From NCBI RefSeq assembly GCF_000745835.1, contig NZ_JQKB01000009.1, positions 1 to 64,000 on the forward strand: a stretch of DNA of 64,000 nt. The letters are read 5' to 3'. Source of the stretch: Belnapia moabensis DSM 16746. GTDB taxonomy: Bacteria; Pseudomonadota; Alphaproteobacteria; Acetobacterales; Acetobacteraceae. The position numbers were made by a program, and so were the translations under genes. Numbering within the stretch: position 1 is the stretch's first letter; each line of letters opens with the position of its first letter. Shown one piece after another: positions 43,798-56,377 of the stretch. Below the pieces are notes generated by a model. It had not been told where the DNA came from and searched no databases. It worked only from the letters and a program-made list of their open reading frames with translations.

Positions 43798-44781
43798 ATG
43801 ACCATCCAGACCCGGATCGTGGCCGAGGCGGAGGCGGATACCCGCCTCGACCGCTGGTTCCGCCGCCACTTCCCCCAGCTCACCCAGGGCGCGTTGCAGA
43901 AGATGCTGCGCACCGGCCAAGTCCGCGTCGACGGCCGGCGCGCCGAGGCCAATACCCGCCTCGCCGCCGGCCAGGAGGTCCGCATCCCGCCGCTGCCGGA
44001 TGGGCCGCCGCCGGAGCGCGACCAGTTCCTCGTCTCGCCCGAGGATGCCGAGATGCTGCAAGGCCTCGTCCTCCACCGCGACGAGAGCCTGATCGTGCTC
44101 GACAAGCCGCATGGCCTGCCGGTGCAGGGTGGCCCGGGCATCACCCGGCACCTCGACGGCATGCTGGATGCGCTGCGCTTCGGCTCGGAGGAGCGTCCGC
44201 GCCTGGTCCACCGCCTCGACCGCGATACCTCCGGCGTGCTGCTGCTGGCTCGCACGCCGGCCGCCGCCGCCTTCCTCGCCAAGGAGTTCCGCGGCCGCGG
44301 GGTGGAGAAGACCTATTGGGCCGTCGTCACCCCGCCGCCGCAGATCGAGGATGGCCGCATCGACATCCCGCTCGCCAAGCTGGACGGGCCGCGCGGCGAG
44401 CGCATGCAGGCGGTGGAGGACCCGGATGCGGGCGCCCGCGCCGTCACCGATTTCCGCACCCTCGATTCCGTCCGCGGCCGTGCCGCCTGGCTGGAGCTGA
44501 AGCCGCTCACGGGCCGTACCCACCAGCTTCGCGTGCATTGCGCCGAGGGGCTCGGCACCCCGATCCTCGGCGACGGAAAGTATGGCGGCGGCGCCGCCCA
44601 TCTGGACGGGCTGCCGGGCGAGCTCCATCTGCATGCCCGTGCGCTGCATCTGCCGCATCCGGAGGGCGGCGTGCTGGAAGCCTATTCGGCCTTGCCGCAC
44701 CATATGCGGGAGACCTTCGCCTTCTTCGGCTTCGAGGCTCCGAAAACGCCGAAAGCCCGGCGCCTCGCCGCCCGGCGCTGA
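43798..44781 (+). CDS. RluC/RluD family 23S rRNA pseudouridine synthase
   Basis: The 327-residue protein has an S4 RNA-binding domain (about 15-60) and a pseudouridine synthase domain with the catalytic motif RLVHRLDRDTSGVLLLAR (the Asp after HRL) and LTGRTHQLRVHCAEGLG. RluC modifies 23S U955/2504/2580 and RluD U1911-1917; the length favours RluC, but the split between them cannot be made with certainty. The ATG at 43798 fits the conserved start better than an upstream frame extension at 43699. It precedes the AsmA gene on the same strand by 25 bases. Confidence 0.9.
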   Translation: MTIQTRIVAEAEADTRLDRWFRRHFPQLTQGALQKMLRTGQVRVDGRRAEANTRLAAGQEVRIPPLPDGPPPERDQFLVSPEDAEMLQGLVLHRDESLIVLDKPHGLPVQGGPGITRHLDGMLDALRFGSEERPRLVHRLDRDTSGVLLLARTPAAAAFLAKEFRGRGVEKTYWAVVTPPPQIEDGRIDIPLAKLDGPRGERMQAVEDPDAGARAVTDFRTLDSVRGRAAWLELKPLTGRTHQLRVHCAEGLGTPILGDGKYGGGAAHLDGLPGELHLHARALHLPHPEGGVLEAYSALPHHMRETFAFFGFEAPKTPKARRLAARR

Positions 44782-44806
44782 TCGCCACCAGCGGGAGAGT
44801 TCGCCA

Positions 44807-47338
44807 ATGCCTGCCACCTCCCGCCGCCGCTGGCTCCGTTGGGTTCTGATCGCCCTGGCCGTGCTGGTGCTGCTGCCCGCCGCGGGCTTCGCTGCGCTGT
44901 TGCTGACCTTCGACCCGAACAGCCAGAAGCCGCGCATCCAGGCGACGGTGGAGGCGGCGACCGGCCGTAGCCTCACCCTCGGCGATATCGGCGTGAAGCT
45001 CGCCCTGGCACCGACCCTGACGGTCGAGAATGTCGCTCTTGCCAATGCCCCGGGCGGCAGCCGGCCACAGATGCTGACCATCCGCCGCGCCGAGGTGGAG
45101 CTTGCGTTGCTTCCCCTGCTTTCCCGGCGGGTGGAGGTGCGTCGCCTGGTGCTGCGGTCCCCCGACATGCTGCTGGAGACCGATGCCGAGGGCCGCCCGA
45201 ACTGGACCTTCACGCCCGCCGGCCGCGCCGCCGCCCCGCCGCCGCCACCGCAGGCGGCTCCCGCCGAAGCGGCGCGCGAGACCGGCCAGCGCCTCGGCAT
45301 CGCCGTCGACCAGGTGGAACTGACCGATGGCTTGCTCGCCTGGCGCGACGGCCGCACCGGCGCCAGCCGCAGCCTCGCCATTTCCCGGATCGAGACCCGC
45401 GCCGACATGGCCGGCGCCCTCCGGCTGAACGGGCAGTTTGCGCTGAACGGCGTCCCCGTCGCCCTCTCCGGCGAGACCGGCCCGATCGAGCGCCTGACCG
45501 ACCCCGCTGCCACCACGCCCTGGCCGATCCGCCTCGCGCTGGAAGCCGCCGGTGCCCGGCTGGCGGCGCATGGGTTCATCGCCCAGCCGCGGCAGATGCG
45601 TGGCTGGCGGATAACGGTCGAGGCGCAGGTACCGGAGTTGGAAAAGCTCGCTCCGCTGCTGCCGGATGCCCCGCTGCCGCCGCTGCGCGACCTTGCCTTG
45701 GCCGCTAGTCTGGACGAGGCGGCGGTGAGCGATCTCCGCCTGACCCTTGGCGCCTCGGTGCTGGATGCGGTGCTGCCCGGCCTCCGCCTGACCAGCCTCA
45801 CCGCCACGCTGCCGCGACAAGACCAGCCGCTTACCCTTGCCATGGAGGCGGCGCTGAACGGCGTGCCGCTGCGCCTGGGCGGCACGCTCGGGGCGCCGAG
45901 CCTGCTGCTGCCAGGCGCGGCACCGCAGCCCTTCCCGGTTGATCTCAGCCTCGCCGTGGCCGGCGCCACCGGTACGGCGAAGGGCGCGATCGCCGATCTT
46001 CGCCGCCTTGCCGGGGTCGACCTAGCGCTGTCCCTCCGCGCTCCCGACCTTGCCGCCTTCGCGCCCCTCGCCGGTACGCCGCTGCCGGCGGTGAAGGACG
46101 TTTCCCTCGATACGCGCTTCGCCGAGCGCACGCCGGGCTTTGCCGGCGGCGCCTTCCTGCGCGGGCTGCGGGTCGCCTCCTCCGCCGGCGATGCGGCGGG
46201 GGACCTCACTTATGTCATCGGCCAGCGCCAAGGCGTCATGGGCAGCCTCGCCTCCACCCGGCTCGACTTCGACGCGCTGCGCCTGCCACCCGCCGCGCCC
46301 GTGGCGGCGGCAACGGCAGCACCGCCCCCGCCGGCGGATCGCCGTGTCATCCCCGATGTGAAGCTGCCGCTGGAGGCGATCCGCATCATCGATGGCGACC
46401 TCCGCTGGCAGATCGGCAGCCTGATCGCCCAGGGCGTCACCCTCCGGCAGGTGCAGGCGCATCTGCTGATCCAGGATGGCCGCGCCCGGCTTGATCCCTT
46501 CGCCGCGCAGATGCCGGGCGGCCCCGTCACCCTCCGCGCCGCGGCCGACCTGACGACGACGCCGCCCACCGTGCAGGTCGCGGCGCAGTCGCCCGGCCTC
46601 GACCTCGCCCCGCTGCTGGCGGCGCTAGGGCAGGCCCAGCCTTTGGCGACCGGCCAGCTTGGACTTGATGCCGACCTGCGCGGGCATGGCAGCGACCTCC
46701 GCGCAGTCGCCGGCAGCGCGCATGGCCATCTCGGCCTGTCCGTGGTGCGCGGCAGCCTCTCCGGCAGCCTGATCGAGAAACTCCCGGCCGATCTTCGCCG
46801 CCTGCTGCCGGCCGGTGTCGCGGGGCGGGACGTCGCGTTGCGCTGCCTCGCCCTCCGCTTCCAGGCGGAGGACGGCATGGCGCAGTCCCGGGCGCTGCTG
46901 CTCGACACCGCGCTCGGCCGGCTGGGCGGGGAGGGGGGCGTGAACTTCAAGACCGAGGCGCTGGCCTTCCGCCTTCTGCCCGATCTCCGGCTCGGCGGCA
47001 TCGAGCTGCGGGCGCCGGTCAATATCGCAGGCACCATGCGCGCGCCCCGTGTCGGCGTCTCGCCGGAGGCGGCCATCGCCGGTGGGCTCGGCGCTTTCCT
47101 CTCACTGCAGAATACGCCGGATCGCAGCCTCCAGGCCCTGGCCGGCGTGCTCGGCGGCGGCGGCCCGGCCCTGCCCGACTGCGAGGAGCAACTCGCCATC
47201 GCCCGCGGCGGCCAGCATGGCCCGGCACCCGCTGCCGCACCGCCCGCCCCGGCGTCGAATCCAACCCCCGGCCCCGCCCAGGCGTTGCCCGCCCCGGCGC
47301 AGGAGCTGCTGCGCGGCCTCTTCGGCCGAGGACGATGA
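44807..47338 (+). CDS. AsmA family protein
   Basis: The 843-residue protein has one N-terminal membrane helix (about 11-32) and a long periplasmic region with the AsmA N-terminal pattern ([22 protein letters not shown]-like repeats) and a C-terminal half with repeated strands, including LPLEAIRIIDGDLRWQIG. AsmA-like proteins are tubular lipid-transport-type (VPS13-like) proteins that affect outer-membrane lipid balance. GGGAGAG precedes the ATG. It is followed closely by ATP12; the Pro/Ala-rich inserts near 140-155 and the C-terminus are low-complexity. Confidence 0.88.
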   Translation: MPATSRRRWLRWVLIALAVLVLLPAAGFAALLLTFDPNSQKPRIQATVEAATGRSLTLGDIGVKLALAPTLTVENVALANAPGGSRPQMLTIRRAEVELALLPLLSRRVEVRRLVLRSPDMLLETDAEGRPNWTFTPAGRAAAPPPPPQAAPAEAARETGQRLGIAVDQVELTDGLLAWRDGRTGASRSLAISRIETRADMAGALRLNGQFALNGVPVALSGETGPIERLTDPAATTPWPIRLALEAAGARLAAHGFIAQPRQMRGWRITVEAQVPELEKLAPLLPDAPLPPLRDLALAASLDEAAVSDLRLTLGASVLDAVLPGLRLTSLTATLPRQDQPLTLAMEAALNGVPLRLGGTLGAPSLLLPGAAPQPFPVDLSLAVAGATGTAKGAIADLRRLAGVDLALSLRAPDLAAFAPLAGTPLPAVKDVSLDTRFAERTPGFAGGAFLRGLRVASSAGDAAGDLTYVIGQRQGVMGSLASTRLDFDALRLPPAAPVAAATAAPPPPADRRVIPDVKLPLEAIRIIDGDLRWQIGSLIAQGVTLRQVQAHLLIQDGRARLDPFAAQMPGGPVTLRAAADLTTTPPTVQVAAQSPGLDLAPLLAALGQAQPLATGQLGLDADLRGHGSDLRAVAGSAHGHLGLSVVRGSLSGSLIEKLPADLRRLLPAGVAGRDVALRCLALRFQAEDGMAQSRALLLDTALGRLGGEGGVNFKTEALAFRLLPDLRLGGIELRAPVNIAGTMRAPRVGVSPEAAIAGGLGAFLSLQNTPDRSLQALAGVLGGGGPALPDCEEQLAIARGGQHGPAPAAAPPAPASNPTPGPAQALPAPAQELLRGLFGRGR

Positions 47339-47339
47339 C

Positions 47340-48050
47340 ATGAAGCGTTTCTGGGACAACGCCGCCACCATCCCGCAACCGGGCGGCTTCGGCGTGGTGC
47401 TGGACGGCAAGCCGGTGCGCCTGCCGGGCGGCGCCCCGCTGGTGGTCGATCATGCCCCGCTCGCCGAAGCGATCGCGGAGGAATGGGCCGCGGCCGGCGG
47501 CGGCGCCCGCGGTGGCGCGATGAGCATGAACGACATGCCGCTCACCCGCCTGGTCGGCACCGCGCAGGAGCGCATCGCCCCCGACCCCGCGGCGATGGTG
47601 GATGGCCTCGCCCGCTATGGCGAGAGCGACCTGCTCTGCTACCGCGCCGAGGATCCGCAGCTGGCCGCGTTGCAGGCCGCCGAGTGGCAGCCCCTGCTCG
47701 ACTGGGCCGCGCTCCGGCACGATGCTCCCCTGCGCGTCACCGCGGGCATCATGCCGATCCGCCAGGAGGCCGCCGCGGTCGCCGCCTTGCGTGCCGCGGT
47801 CGCCGCCCGCAACGCGGTGGAACTCGCCGCCCTTGGCGTGCTGGTCCCCGCCCTGGGCAGCCTGGTGCTGGGCCTCGCCGTGGTGGAGGAGCGGCTGGAG
47901 GCTGCCGACGCGCATCGCCTCGCTATCCTCGATGAGACCTTCCAGGAGGAGTTCTGGGGCCTCGATCACGAGGCTGCCGAGCGCCGCGCCCGCATCGCCG
48001 GCGAGATCGCGGTCGTTGGTCGTCTGCTGTCGCTGGCGAGGCGGACATGA
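47340..48050 (+). CDS. ATP12 family F1-ATPase assembly chaperone
   Basis: The 236-residue protein matches ATP12, which binds the alpha subunit during F1-ATPase assembly. Motifs are [20 protein letters not shown] at the N-terminus, the middle [17 protein letters not shown], the [13 protein letters not shown] segment and the C-terminal [17 protein letters not shown]. Its ATG is one base past the AsmA stop, and its stop overlaps the acylphosphatase start (ATGA). The alpha subunit gene is about 11.6 kb away at 59658. Confidence 0.92.
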   Translation: MKRFWDNAATIPQPGGFGVVLDGKPVRLPGGAPLVVDHAPLAEAIAEEWAAAGGGARGGAMSMNDMPLTRLVGTAQERIAPDPAAMVDGLARYGESDLLCYRAEDPQLAALQAAEWQPLLDWAALRHDAPLRVTAGIMPIRQEAAAVAALRAAVAARNAVELAALGVLVPALGSLVLGLAVVEERLEAADAHRLAILDETFQEEFWGLDHEAAERRARIAGEIAVVGRLLSLARRT

Positions 48051-48313
48051 ACGCTCATCACCTCCGTATCGAGGGCCGCGTTCAGGGCGTCGGCTACCGT
48101 GCCTGGATGGTCCGCGAGGCCCGCCGCCTCGGCCTTTCTGGTTGGGTCCGCAACTGCCTGGACGGCAGCGTGGAGGCCGTCATCGCCGGGCCGGAACCCG
48201 CCGTGCAGGCGCTGCTGACCGCATGCCGCCGCGGCCCGATCGCGGCGCGCGTCGACCGCATTGTCGAGGATTTCGCCGAGTTGCCGGAGAGCGAGGGCTT
48301 CCACCAACGGTGA
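48047..48313 (+). CDS. acyP: Acylphosphatase
   Basis: The 88-residue enzyme hydrolyses acyl phosphates. It has the active-site arginine segment [18 protein letters not shown] (about 10-27) and the asparagine segment [15 protein letters not shown], both diagnostic. The ATG overlaps the ATP12 stop. It is the last gene before the tRNA, which lies on the opposite strand. Confidence 0.94.
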   Translation: MNAHHLRIEGRVQGVGYRAWMVREARRLGLSGWVRNCLDGSVEAVIAGPEPAVQALLTACRRGPIAARVDRIVEDFAELPESEGFHQR

Positions 48314-48368
48314 TGATCGACCCTGGCCGGCGTGGGGCGGCGTTACGGCGGGCAGGGGACCTAGCATA

Positions 48369-48458
<90 letters not shown>

Positions 48459-48506
48459 GGGTCGAGGGCAGCCCTATAGTCGGCCACGGCCCGGAGTGCA
48501 ACGCCC

Positions 48507-50774
48507 TCACGCGACCCGCTGCTGCTCCATCAGCAACTCGGCGATGCGGAGTGCCAAGGTGGCCTGGTCGTAAACCTTCGCCAACACCTCGAAGCCATGA
48601 TCCGCCGCGCCCTCGACCGGACCGGCATAGCCCGTCGCCAGCAGCACCGGCAGCAGCGGGCGCAGGCGCCTCGCCTCCCGTGCCAGCTCGATGCCCGTCA
48701 TGCCGCCCGGCATGACGATATCGCTGAACAGCAGGTCGAAATGCTCATGGCGCTCGAACAGCGACAGAGCCTCCGGCGCGTCCTGCGCCGCGATCACGCG
48801 AAAGCCGGCATCGCGCAGCGTCGCGGCTGCGATCTCGCGGACCCGCTCGTCATCCTCCACCACCAGCACGATGGCGCGGGCGACGGCGCGGATGCAGTCC
48901 GGCGCCGGTGCCGCATGGACCGGCTCCTGCGCCGGCGCCTCGGTTGCGGCCGGCAGGAAAAGCGTCACCACCGTGCCCTCGGCCGGGGCGCTGTCGATGG
49001 TCACATGGCCACCAAGCTGACGGATGAAGCCGAAGACCTGCGAGAGTCCGAGCCCCGTGCCCTTGCCCCGCGGCTTGGTGGTGAAGAAGGGTTCGAAGGC
49101 CCGTTCCCGTACCTCGGGCGGCATGCCCGTGCCGGTATCCTGGAGGATGAGGGCCACGTGCAGTCCTGGCTTCGCATCCCCGTTGCCGGCGAGCTGCTCC
49201 GCTTCCAGCCAAGCCGCCCGGGTCGACAGGGTCACCGCCCCACCCCGCGGCATCGCATCCCGCGCATTGATGGCGAGGTTCAGCAGCGCCGCCTCGAGCT
49301 GCGTGGCGTCGGCCCGGCAAGGCGGCAGGTCCGGGTCGAGCCGCAACGCCAGCGTCACCGTTTCGCCGAGCGCACGCTGGATGAGCGGGGCGAAGCCCTG
49401 CACGAGTTCATTCGCATCGAGGCTCGTAGCGTGCAGTTTCTGCTGCCGGGCGAAGGCGAGAAGGCTGGCATTCAGCCGGGCGCCGCGTTGCACGGCATCC
49501 CGCGCCAGGCCGATATATTTCCGCACCCGCTCATCGGCGCCGCTGCCGATATGCCGTTCCAGCAGATGCACCGTGCCGAGGATGGCGGTCAGCAGGTTAT
49601 TGAAGTCATGCGCTACGCCGCCGGTCAGACGGCTGAGCGATTCCAGCCGCTGCGCCTGCAGCAGCCCTGCCTCCACGGCCTCGCGCCGGACGATCTCGGC
49701 CTGTAACTCGTCCCGGCTCTGGCTGAGGCGGTGCTGCACCGCCTGTTCGGAGCGCCAGCGGCGGACGGCCAGCAGGGCGGTGAAGCCGAGCGCCAGCGCG
49801 ACGCAGGCGCAGACCGCCGCGGTCCAGGCCGTATTGGCCAGCCATTGCGCATGCACCCAGTCCAGCGAGAGGCTGATGGACACCACCAGGGGGAATTCGC
49901 CGACCTGGCGGAAGGCGGTCAGCCATTCCCGCCGCTCGCCGAAGCGTTCGATGACCGGGCCGGTGCTGCTCGGATGCCGAACGGCCTCCGGCACGGTGGC
50001 GGGATCTGGCGGCCCGAACAGCCCGTCGCCCTCGGCTGGATGTGTGACGAGCACTTGCCCATCCGTCCGCAGCAGGGCGAAGCTGGCCTGGCCCTCCGGG
50101 TCCATCGCATGCCATTGCGCCTGGAATTAGCCGGGCAGGATGGAGCCGATCACCGCGCCGTCGAACTGGTCACCCGTGCTTGCGCGTCGCCGCGCGACGG
50201 CGAAGCTGACGATGCCGGTGAGCCGCGCCCGAGCCGGCTCGCCGAAGACGAGGCCCGGCTCCCCGTCGCGGAGACGGCGGAAATAGGAGCGATCGGCAAT
50301 CGAGAGGGGTGGTGTCGGCCAAGCAATGCTGAGGGTCGTCACCCGCCCGTCCGGCCGGGTGAGGTGCAAGGCCGTGATCTGCGCCAGCCCCTCATCGAGG
50401 TCCTGCATCCAACGATGGAGTTCCGCGCCCCGGGCCTCGATCTCGTCCCAGCCGAGGCCACGGATGCGATCCTCCATGCGGTCGAGCACCAAGGCATTGG
50501 TCTCGGCGACCTTCAGCGCATGTTCCTTGGCGATGGCCGAGAGCCGGGTGATGTCGGCATAAGCCTCACCGTAGAGGCGGGTACGGTCGTACCAGGAGAC
50601 GCCGCCCAGGAAGCCGAGCGGAACGACGATCGACGCCACCAGCAGAAGCCGCAGGGACAGCGGCAGCCGCCCAGGCAGAGAGACCCGCCGTGCCAGGTCG
50701 GCAGCGCCCTTCATCTCAACATCTCTGAAACGGTTGCCGACTCGTGCGGTATCTTGTAACGAGAGTCCGATCAC
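48507..50774 (-). pseudogene. Membrane hybrid histidine kinase interrupted by one in-frame stop
   Basis: Two open frames in the same reading phase are separated only by a TAA at 50127-50129. The first half (50130-50774, or from the ATG at 50714) encodes a membrane helix and a periplasmic sensor domain. The second half, with ATG at 50105, encodes the end of the sensor, a second membrane helix (about 40 residues after 50105), a HisKA domain with AHDFNNLLTAILG, an HATPase domain with DTGTGMP and GTGLGLSQVFGF, and a receiver domain with VVEDDE and the phospho-Asp in FSDIVMPGGM. Joined by one residue, they make a 755-codon hybrid kinase of normal layout. The stop follows GSILPG and precedes FQAQWHAM; a Tyr codon (TAC/TAT) is the likely original. 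The gene lies 33 bases after polA. Confidence 0.85.
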
Positions 50775-50807
50775 GTTTTCGGCAAAATCGTTTCGAAATC
50801 TAAGGCG

Positions 50808-53649
<2,842 letters not shown>

Positions 53650-53669
<20 letters not shown>

Positions 53670-53886
53670 CAGCACCCGCCTTCAGCACATAGGTGATGGA
53701 GCAATAGGGACAGGTCACCTGGTTCTGGTTCGGGTTCATCGGCAGCCAGACCCGGGGATGGCCGAGGCCGGGGCCCGCAACCTCGCCATCGCAGGGCACC
53801 TTGCGGCTGGTCACCTCGATCCGCTGCACCGGGGTCACGCCCTCGATGAGCTTCGGGGTGTATTGGGTGATCTTGCCGTCGCGCAT
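53650..53886 (-). CDS. Zinc-finger domain protein (NDUFS6-like)
   Basis: The 78-residue protein carries the pattern of the C-terminal zinc domain of mitochondrial complex I subunit NDUFS6: PCDGEVAGPGLGHPRVWLP with Cys32 and His43, then VTCPYCSITYVL with Cys59 and Cys62. Alphaproteobacterial homologues are small soluble proteins, with a likely accessory role in complex I. It overlaps the start of polA by about 20 bases, so the two are co-transcribed. Confidence 0.88.
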
Positions 53887-53949
53887 CGGCGGTCCTCAAT
53901 GGGAAGTCGGGTCGGGCGCACCATAGTCGCGGGCGGCCCCTGCGTCACG

Positions 53950-54885
53950 TCACCCCGCGCGGGGATGCGCCCGCCGCCAGGTCTCGAGTAGCGCCGCCGC
54001 ATCCACCTTGGTGTAGCGCTGGGTGGTGGAAAGGCTGGCATGGCCGAGCAGTTCCTGGATCGCCCGCAGATCGGCGCCGCCGCCCAGCAGATGCGTGGCG
54101 AAGGAGTGCCGCAGCGCATGCGGCGTCGCATGCTCCGGCAGGCCAGCGAGCCGGCGGTAATGCTGCATGCAGCGCTCCGCGACGGTGGGGCTGAGCCGCG
54201 CCCCGCGCGCTCCGCGGAACAGCGGCGCCTCGGGCGGCGCGTCGCCGCGCTCGTGCAGATAGGCGGCGACCGCCTCCCGCACCGCTGGCAGCACCGGCAC
54301 CAGCCGCTCCTTGCCGCCCTTGCCCAGGACGCGAAGCGCCGCCTGGTTGCCGGGCAGGGGGGCATCCCGCACATCGAGGGCCAATGCCTCGCTGATCCGT
54401 AGTCCGCAGCCATAAAGCAGGGTGAAGAGCGCCACGTCGCGCGCCGCCTGCTCGGCCGGCCGCTCGGCATGGCCCGGCTGGTGGATGCTGCCAGTCCGAG
54501 CTGCCACCTCCTTCGCCTGCTCCGGCGTAAGCGCCCGTGGCACCGGCGGCTTGGCCCGCGGCCCACGGATGTTGGCAATGGCGAGCGGCGCCAGCCCCCT
54601 GGTTTTGGCGAGATGGCGCAGGAAGCCGCGGATGGCGGCGAGCTGCCGTGCCCGCGTCGCATTCCCCGCCCCGGCATTGGCCCGGGCGGCGAGGAAGGCG
54701 CGGATATCGGCCGGCCGCAGGGCGGCGAGGGCCGCGAGGTCTGGCTCCTCCCCTAGATGCCCGGTCAGGAAGGCGAGGAAGTCGCGGAGGTCGAGCCCAT
54801 AGGCCTCGACCGTATTCGCCGCCGCCCGGCGCTCCCGTGCCAGCCAGTCCAGATAGCCGGCGGCGAGGTGCCGCGCCTCGGTCAG
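53950..54885 (-). CDS. xerC: Tyrosine recombinase XerC (probable CTG start)
   Basis: The 311-residue product has an N-terminal SAM-like core-binding domain (about 5-105; NTVEAYGLDLRDFLAFL and ATRARQLAAIRGFLRHLAKT) and a catalytic domain with Arg163 (GCGLRISEAL), Lys in GKGGKERLVP, His256 and Arg259 (PHALRHSFATHLL), His282 (LLGHASLSTTQRYTKV) and Tyr291. XerC/XerD resolve chromosome dimers at dif. Taking the first GTG at 54543 as start would remove the whole core-binding domain. No ATG, GTG or TTG exists upstream in frame near the domain start. The CTG at 54883-54885 overlaps the DUF484 TGA (CTGA), mirroring the many NTGA overlaps here, and is chosen. Confidence 0.88.
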   Translation of the reverse strand: MTEARHLAAGYLDWLARERRAAANTVEAYGLDLRDFLAFLTGHLGEEPDLAALAALRPADIRAFLAARANAGAGNATRARQLAAIRGFLRHLAKTRGLAPLAIANIRGPRAKPPVPRALTPEQAKEVAARTGSIHQPGHAERPAEQAARDVALFTLLYGCGLRISEALALDVRDAPLPGNQAALRVLGKGGKERLVPVLPAVREAVAAYLHERGDAPPEAPLFRGARGARLSPTVAERCMQHYRRLAGLPEHATPHALRHSFATHLLGGGADLRAIQELLGHASLSTTQRYTKVDAAALLETWRRAHPRAG

Positions 54886-55574
54886 CGGGCCAGCGCCGCC
54901 GCCACCGCGCGGCCGAGGAAGGCGAGGGTCGCCGTCGCCTGCCGGGTCGGCAGGGCCTGCGGGTCCCGCGCGCCGAGGGTCATCAGCGTCGGGTGGCCGG
55001 TCCAGACAGGAACCCGCACCAGCGCATCCCGCATCACGAGAGAGGCAGCCTCCTGGTGCAGCAGTTCGATATCGGTGGGCGTCGGCCGCACCAGCGCATC
55101 CTTGCCGGGGCCGAGCAGCGCCGCCACCATGCCGCGCGGCAGCTTCGGCACGCCGCGGCGATCAGGTGTCTCGGCCAGCAGCGTGCAGCTCTCAACGCCG
55201 AGCAGCGCCGGCAGCTCCTCCGTCACCGTCTCCACCACATCCTGCGCCCGCATCAGCGCCAGCACGGCGAGGCGGACACGGATGGACAGCCCATGCCCGG
55301 CCCGCCCGGCGGTGACGGCGGCGTCGACCTCCGCCTCCAGCGAGCGAACGCGGCGGCGCTCGGCGGCCAGCATGGCCGCCATATGGTCGGCCAGGCGCTC
55401 GCCATGGATGCGCTGCGGCGGGCTGAGGGCGCGGAACAGGTCCGGCCGCTCCGCCAGGAAGTCGGGATTGTCCCGGAGGAAGGCGGCCACCGCCTCGGGC
55501 GCCGGGGGCAGGGGGGCAGCTTCGGGTGCCGGCAGCAGCACCAGCTCGGCGCCGGGCATGGGGATGGCGTTCAC
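54882..55574 (-). CDS. DUF484 family protein
   Basis: The 230-residue protein matches DUF484: [19 protein letters not shown] (about 25-45), then a coiled region with [13 protein letters not shown] and a GAF-like C-terminal part ending [23 protein letters not shown]484 genes commonly lie beside xerC; the function is unknown. The GTG at 55572-55574 overlaps the transaldolase TGA (GTGA) and is chosen over ATGs at 55601 and 55559. Its own stop overlaps the xerC start. Confidence 0.87.
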   Translation of the reverse strand: MNAIPMPGAELVLLPAPEAAPLPPAPEAVAAFLRDNPDFLAERPDLFRALSPPQRIHGERLADHMAAMLAAERRRVRSLEAEVDAAVTAGRAGHGLSIRVRLAVLALMRAQDVVETVTEELPALLGVESCTLLAETPDRRGVPKLPRGMVAALLGPGKDALVRPTPTDIELLHQEAASLVMRDALVRVPVWTGHPTLMTLGARDPQALPTRQATATLAFLGRAVAAALAR

Positions 55575-56227
55575 AGAATGCTCTGGCCCGTCTTGCGCCA
55601 ATCGGCCAGGAAGCTGTCAAGCCCCCGATCGGTCAGCGGGTGCTTGAAGAGCTGGCGGATGACATTCGGCGGCAGCGTCGCCACCTCCGCGCCGAGCTTC
55701 GCCGCCTCGACGATGTGGACCGGGTGGCGGATGGACGCGACCAGGACTTCCGTCTTAAAATAGGAGTAGTTTCGGTATATCTTGAGGATGTCCGCGATGA
55801 GGAGCATGCCATCATAGGCAATGTCGTCGAGCCGGCCGACGAAGGGCGAGATGTAGGCTGCCCCCGCCTTGGCGGCGAGCAATGCCTGGGCCGCGGAGAA
55901 GCAAAGGGTGACATTCACCTTCGTGCCCTCGTCGGCGAGGCTGCGGCAGACGCTGAGCCCGGCCTCGGTCAGCGGCACCTTCACCGCGACATTCTTGGCG
56001 ATGCCGCGGAGGAATCGGCCCTCCGCCAGCATGGTGTCGAAATCCGTCGCTGTGACCTCGGCGGAGACCGGGCCGGGGGTGATCTCGCAGATCTCGGCGA
56101 TCACCTCCGCCATCTTGCGCCCCGACTTGGCGATCAGGCTCGGATTGGTGGTGACGCCATCGACCAGCCCGGCCTCTGCCAGGGCGCGGATTTCATTCAC
56201 CTCGGCGGTGTCGACGAAGAACTTCAT
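55571..56227 (-). CDS. tal: Transaldolase (short TalC/FSA-type)
   Basis: The 218-residue class I aldolase has [18 protein letters not shown] at the N-terminus, the [13 protein letters not shown] loop (about 24-36), and the Schiff-base lysine in AVKVPLT (Lys83). It belongs to the short family that contains fructose-6-phosphate aldolase and TalC transaldolases. At the position where E. coli FSA has Gln59 this protein has Glu ([10 protein letters not shown]), which favours transaldolase activity. It is a pentose phosphate pathway enzyme, decameric in relatives. It starts the transaldolase-DUF484-xerC run and is divergent from priA. Confidence 0.92.
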   Translation of the reverse strand: MKFFVDTAEVNEIRALAEAGLVDGVTTNPSLIAKSGRKMAEVIAEICEITPGPVSAEVTATDFDTMLAEGRFLRGIAKNVAVKVPLTEAGLSVCRSLADEGTKVNVTLCFSAAQALLAAKAGAAYISPFVGRLDDIAYDGMLLIADILKIYRNYSYFKTEVLVASIRHPVHIVEAAKLGAEVATLPPNVIRQLFKHPLTDRGLDSFLADWRKTGQSIL

Positions 56228-56377
56228 GGGATGGGCCCTCAGGCCGACCCTCTTCTGGGCCGGCGTTGGAGGTGGGCTCGGCCGGTTAGGCCGAAGGGAC
56301 TCAAGGACCTGAAATCGTTGCCTATTTGCTCAATACCAGGATAACCGATGCAGGCCAGGTCGGGGAAGCGGCGCGAT

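Noticed and set aside
53950..54543. XerC as a 197-residue protein starting at GTG 54543
   Set aside because: Reading the same frame upstream gives a normal XerC core-binding domain with no stop, so the short form would lack the DNA-binding half.
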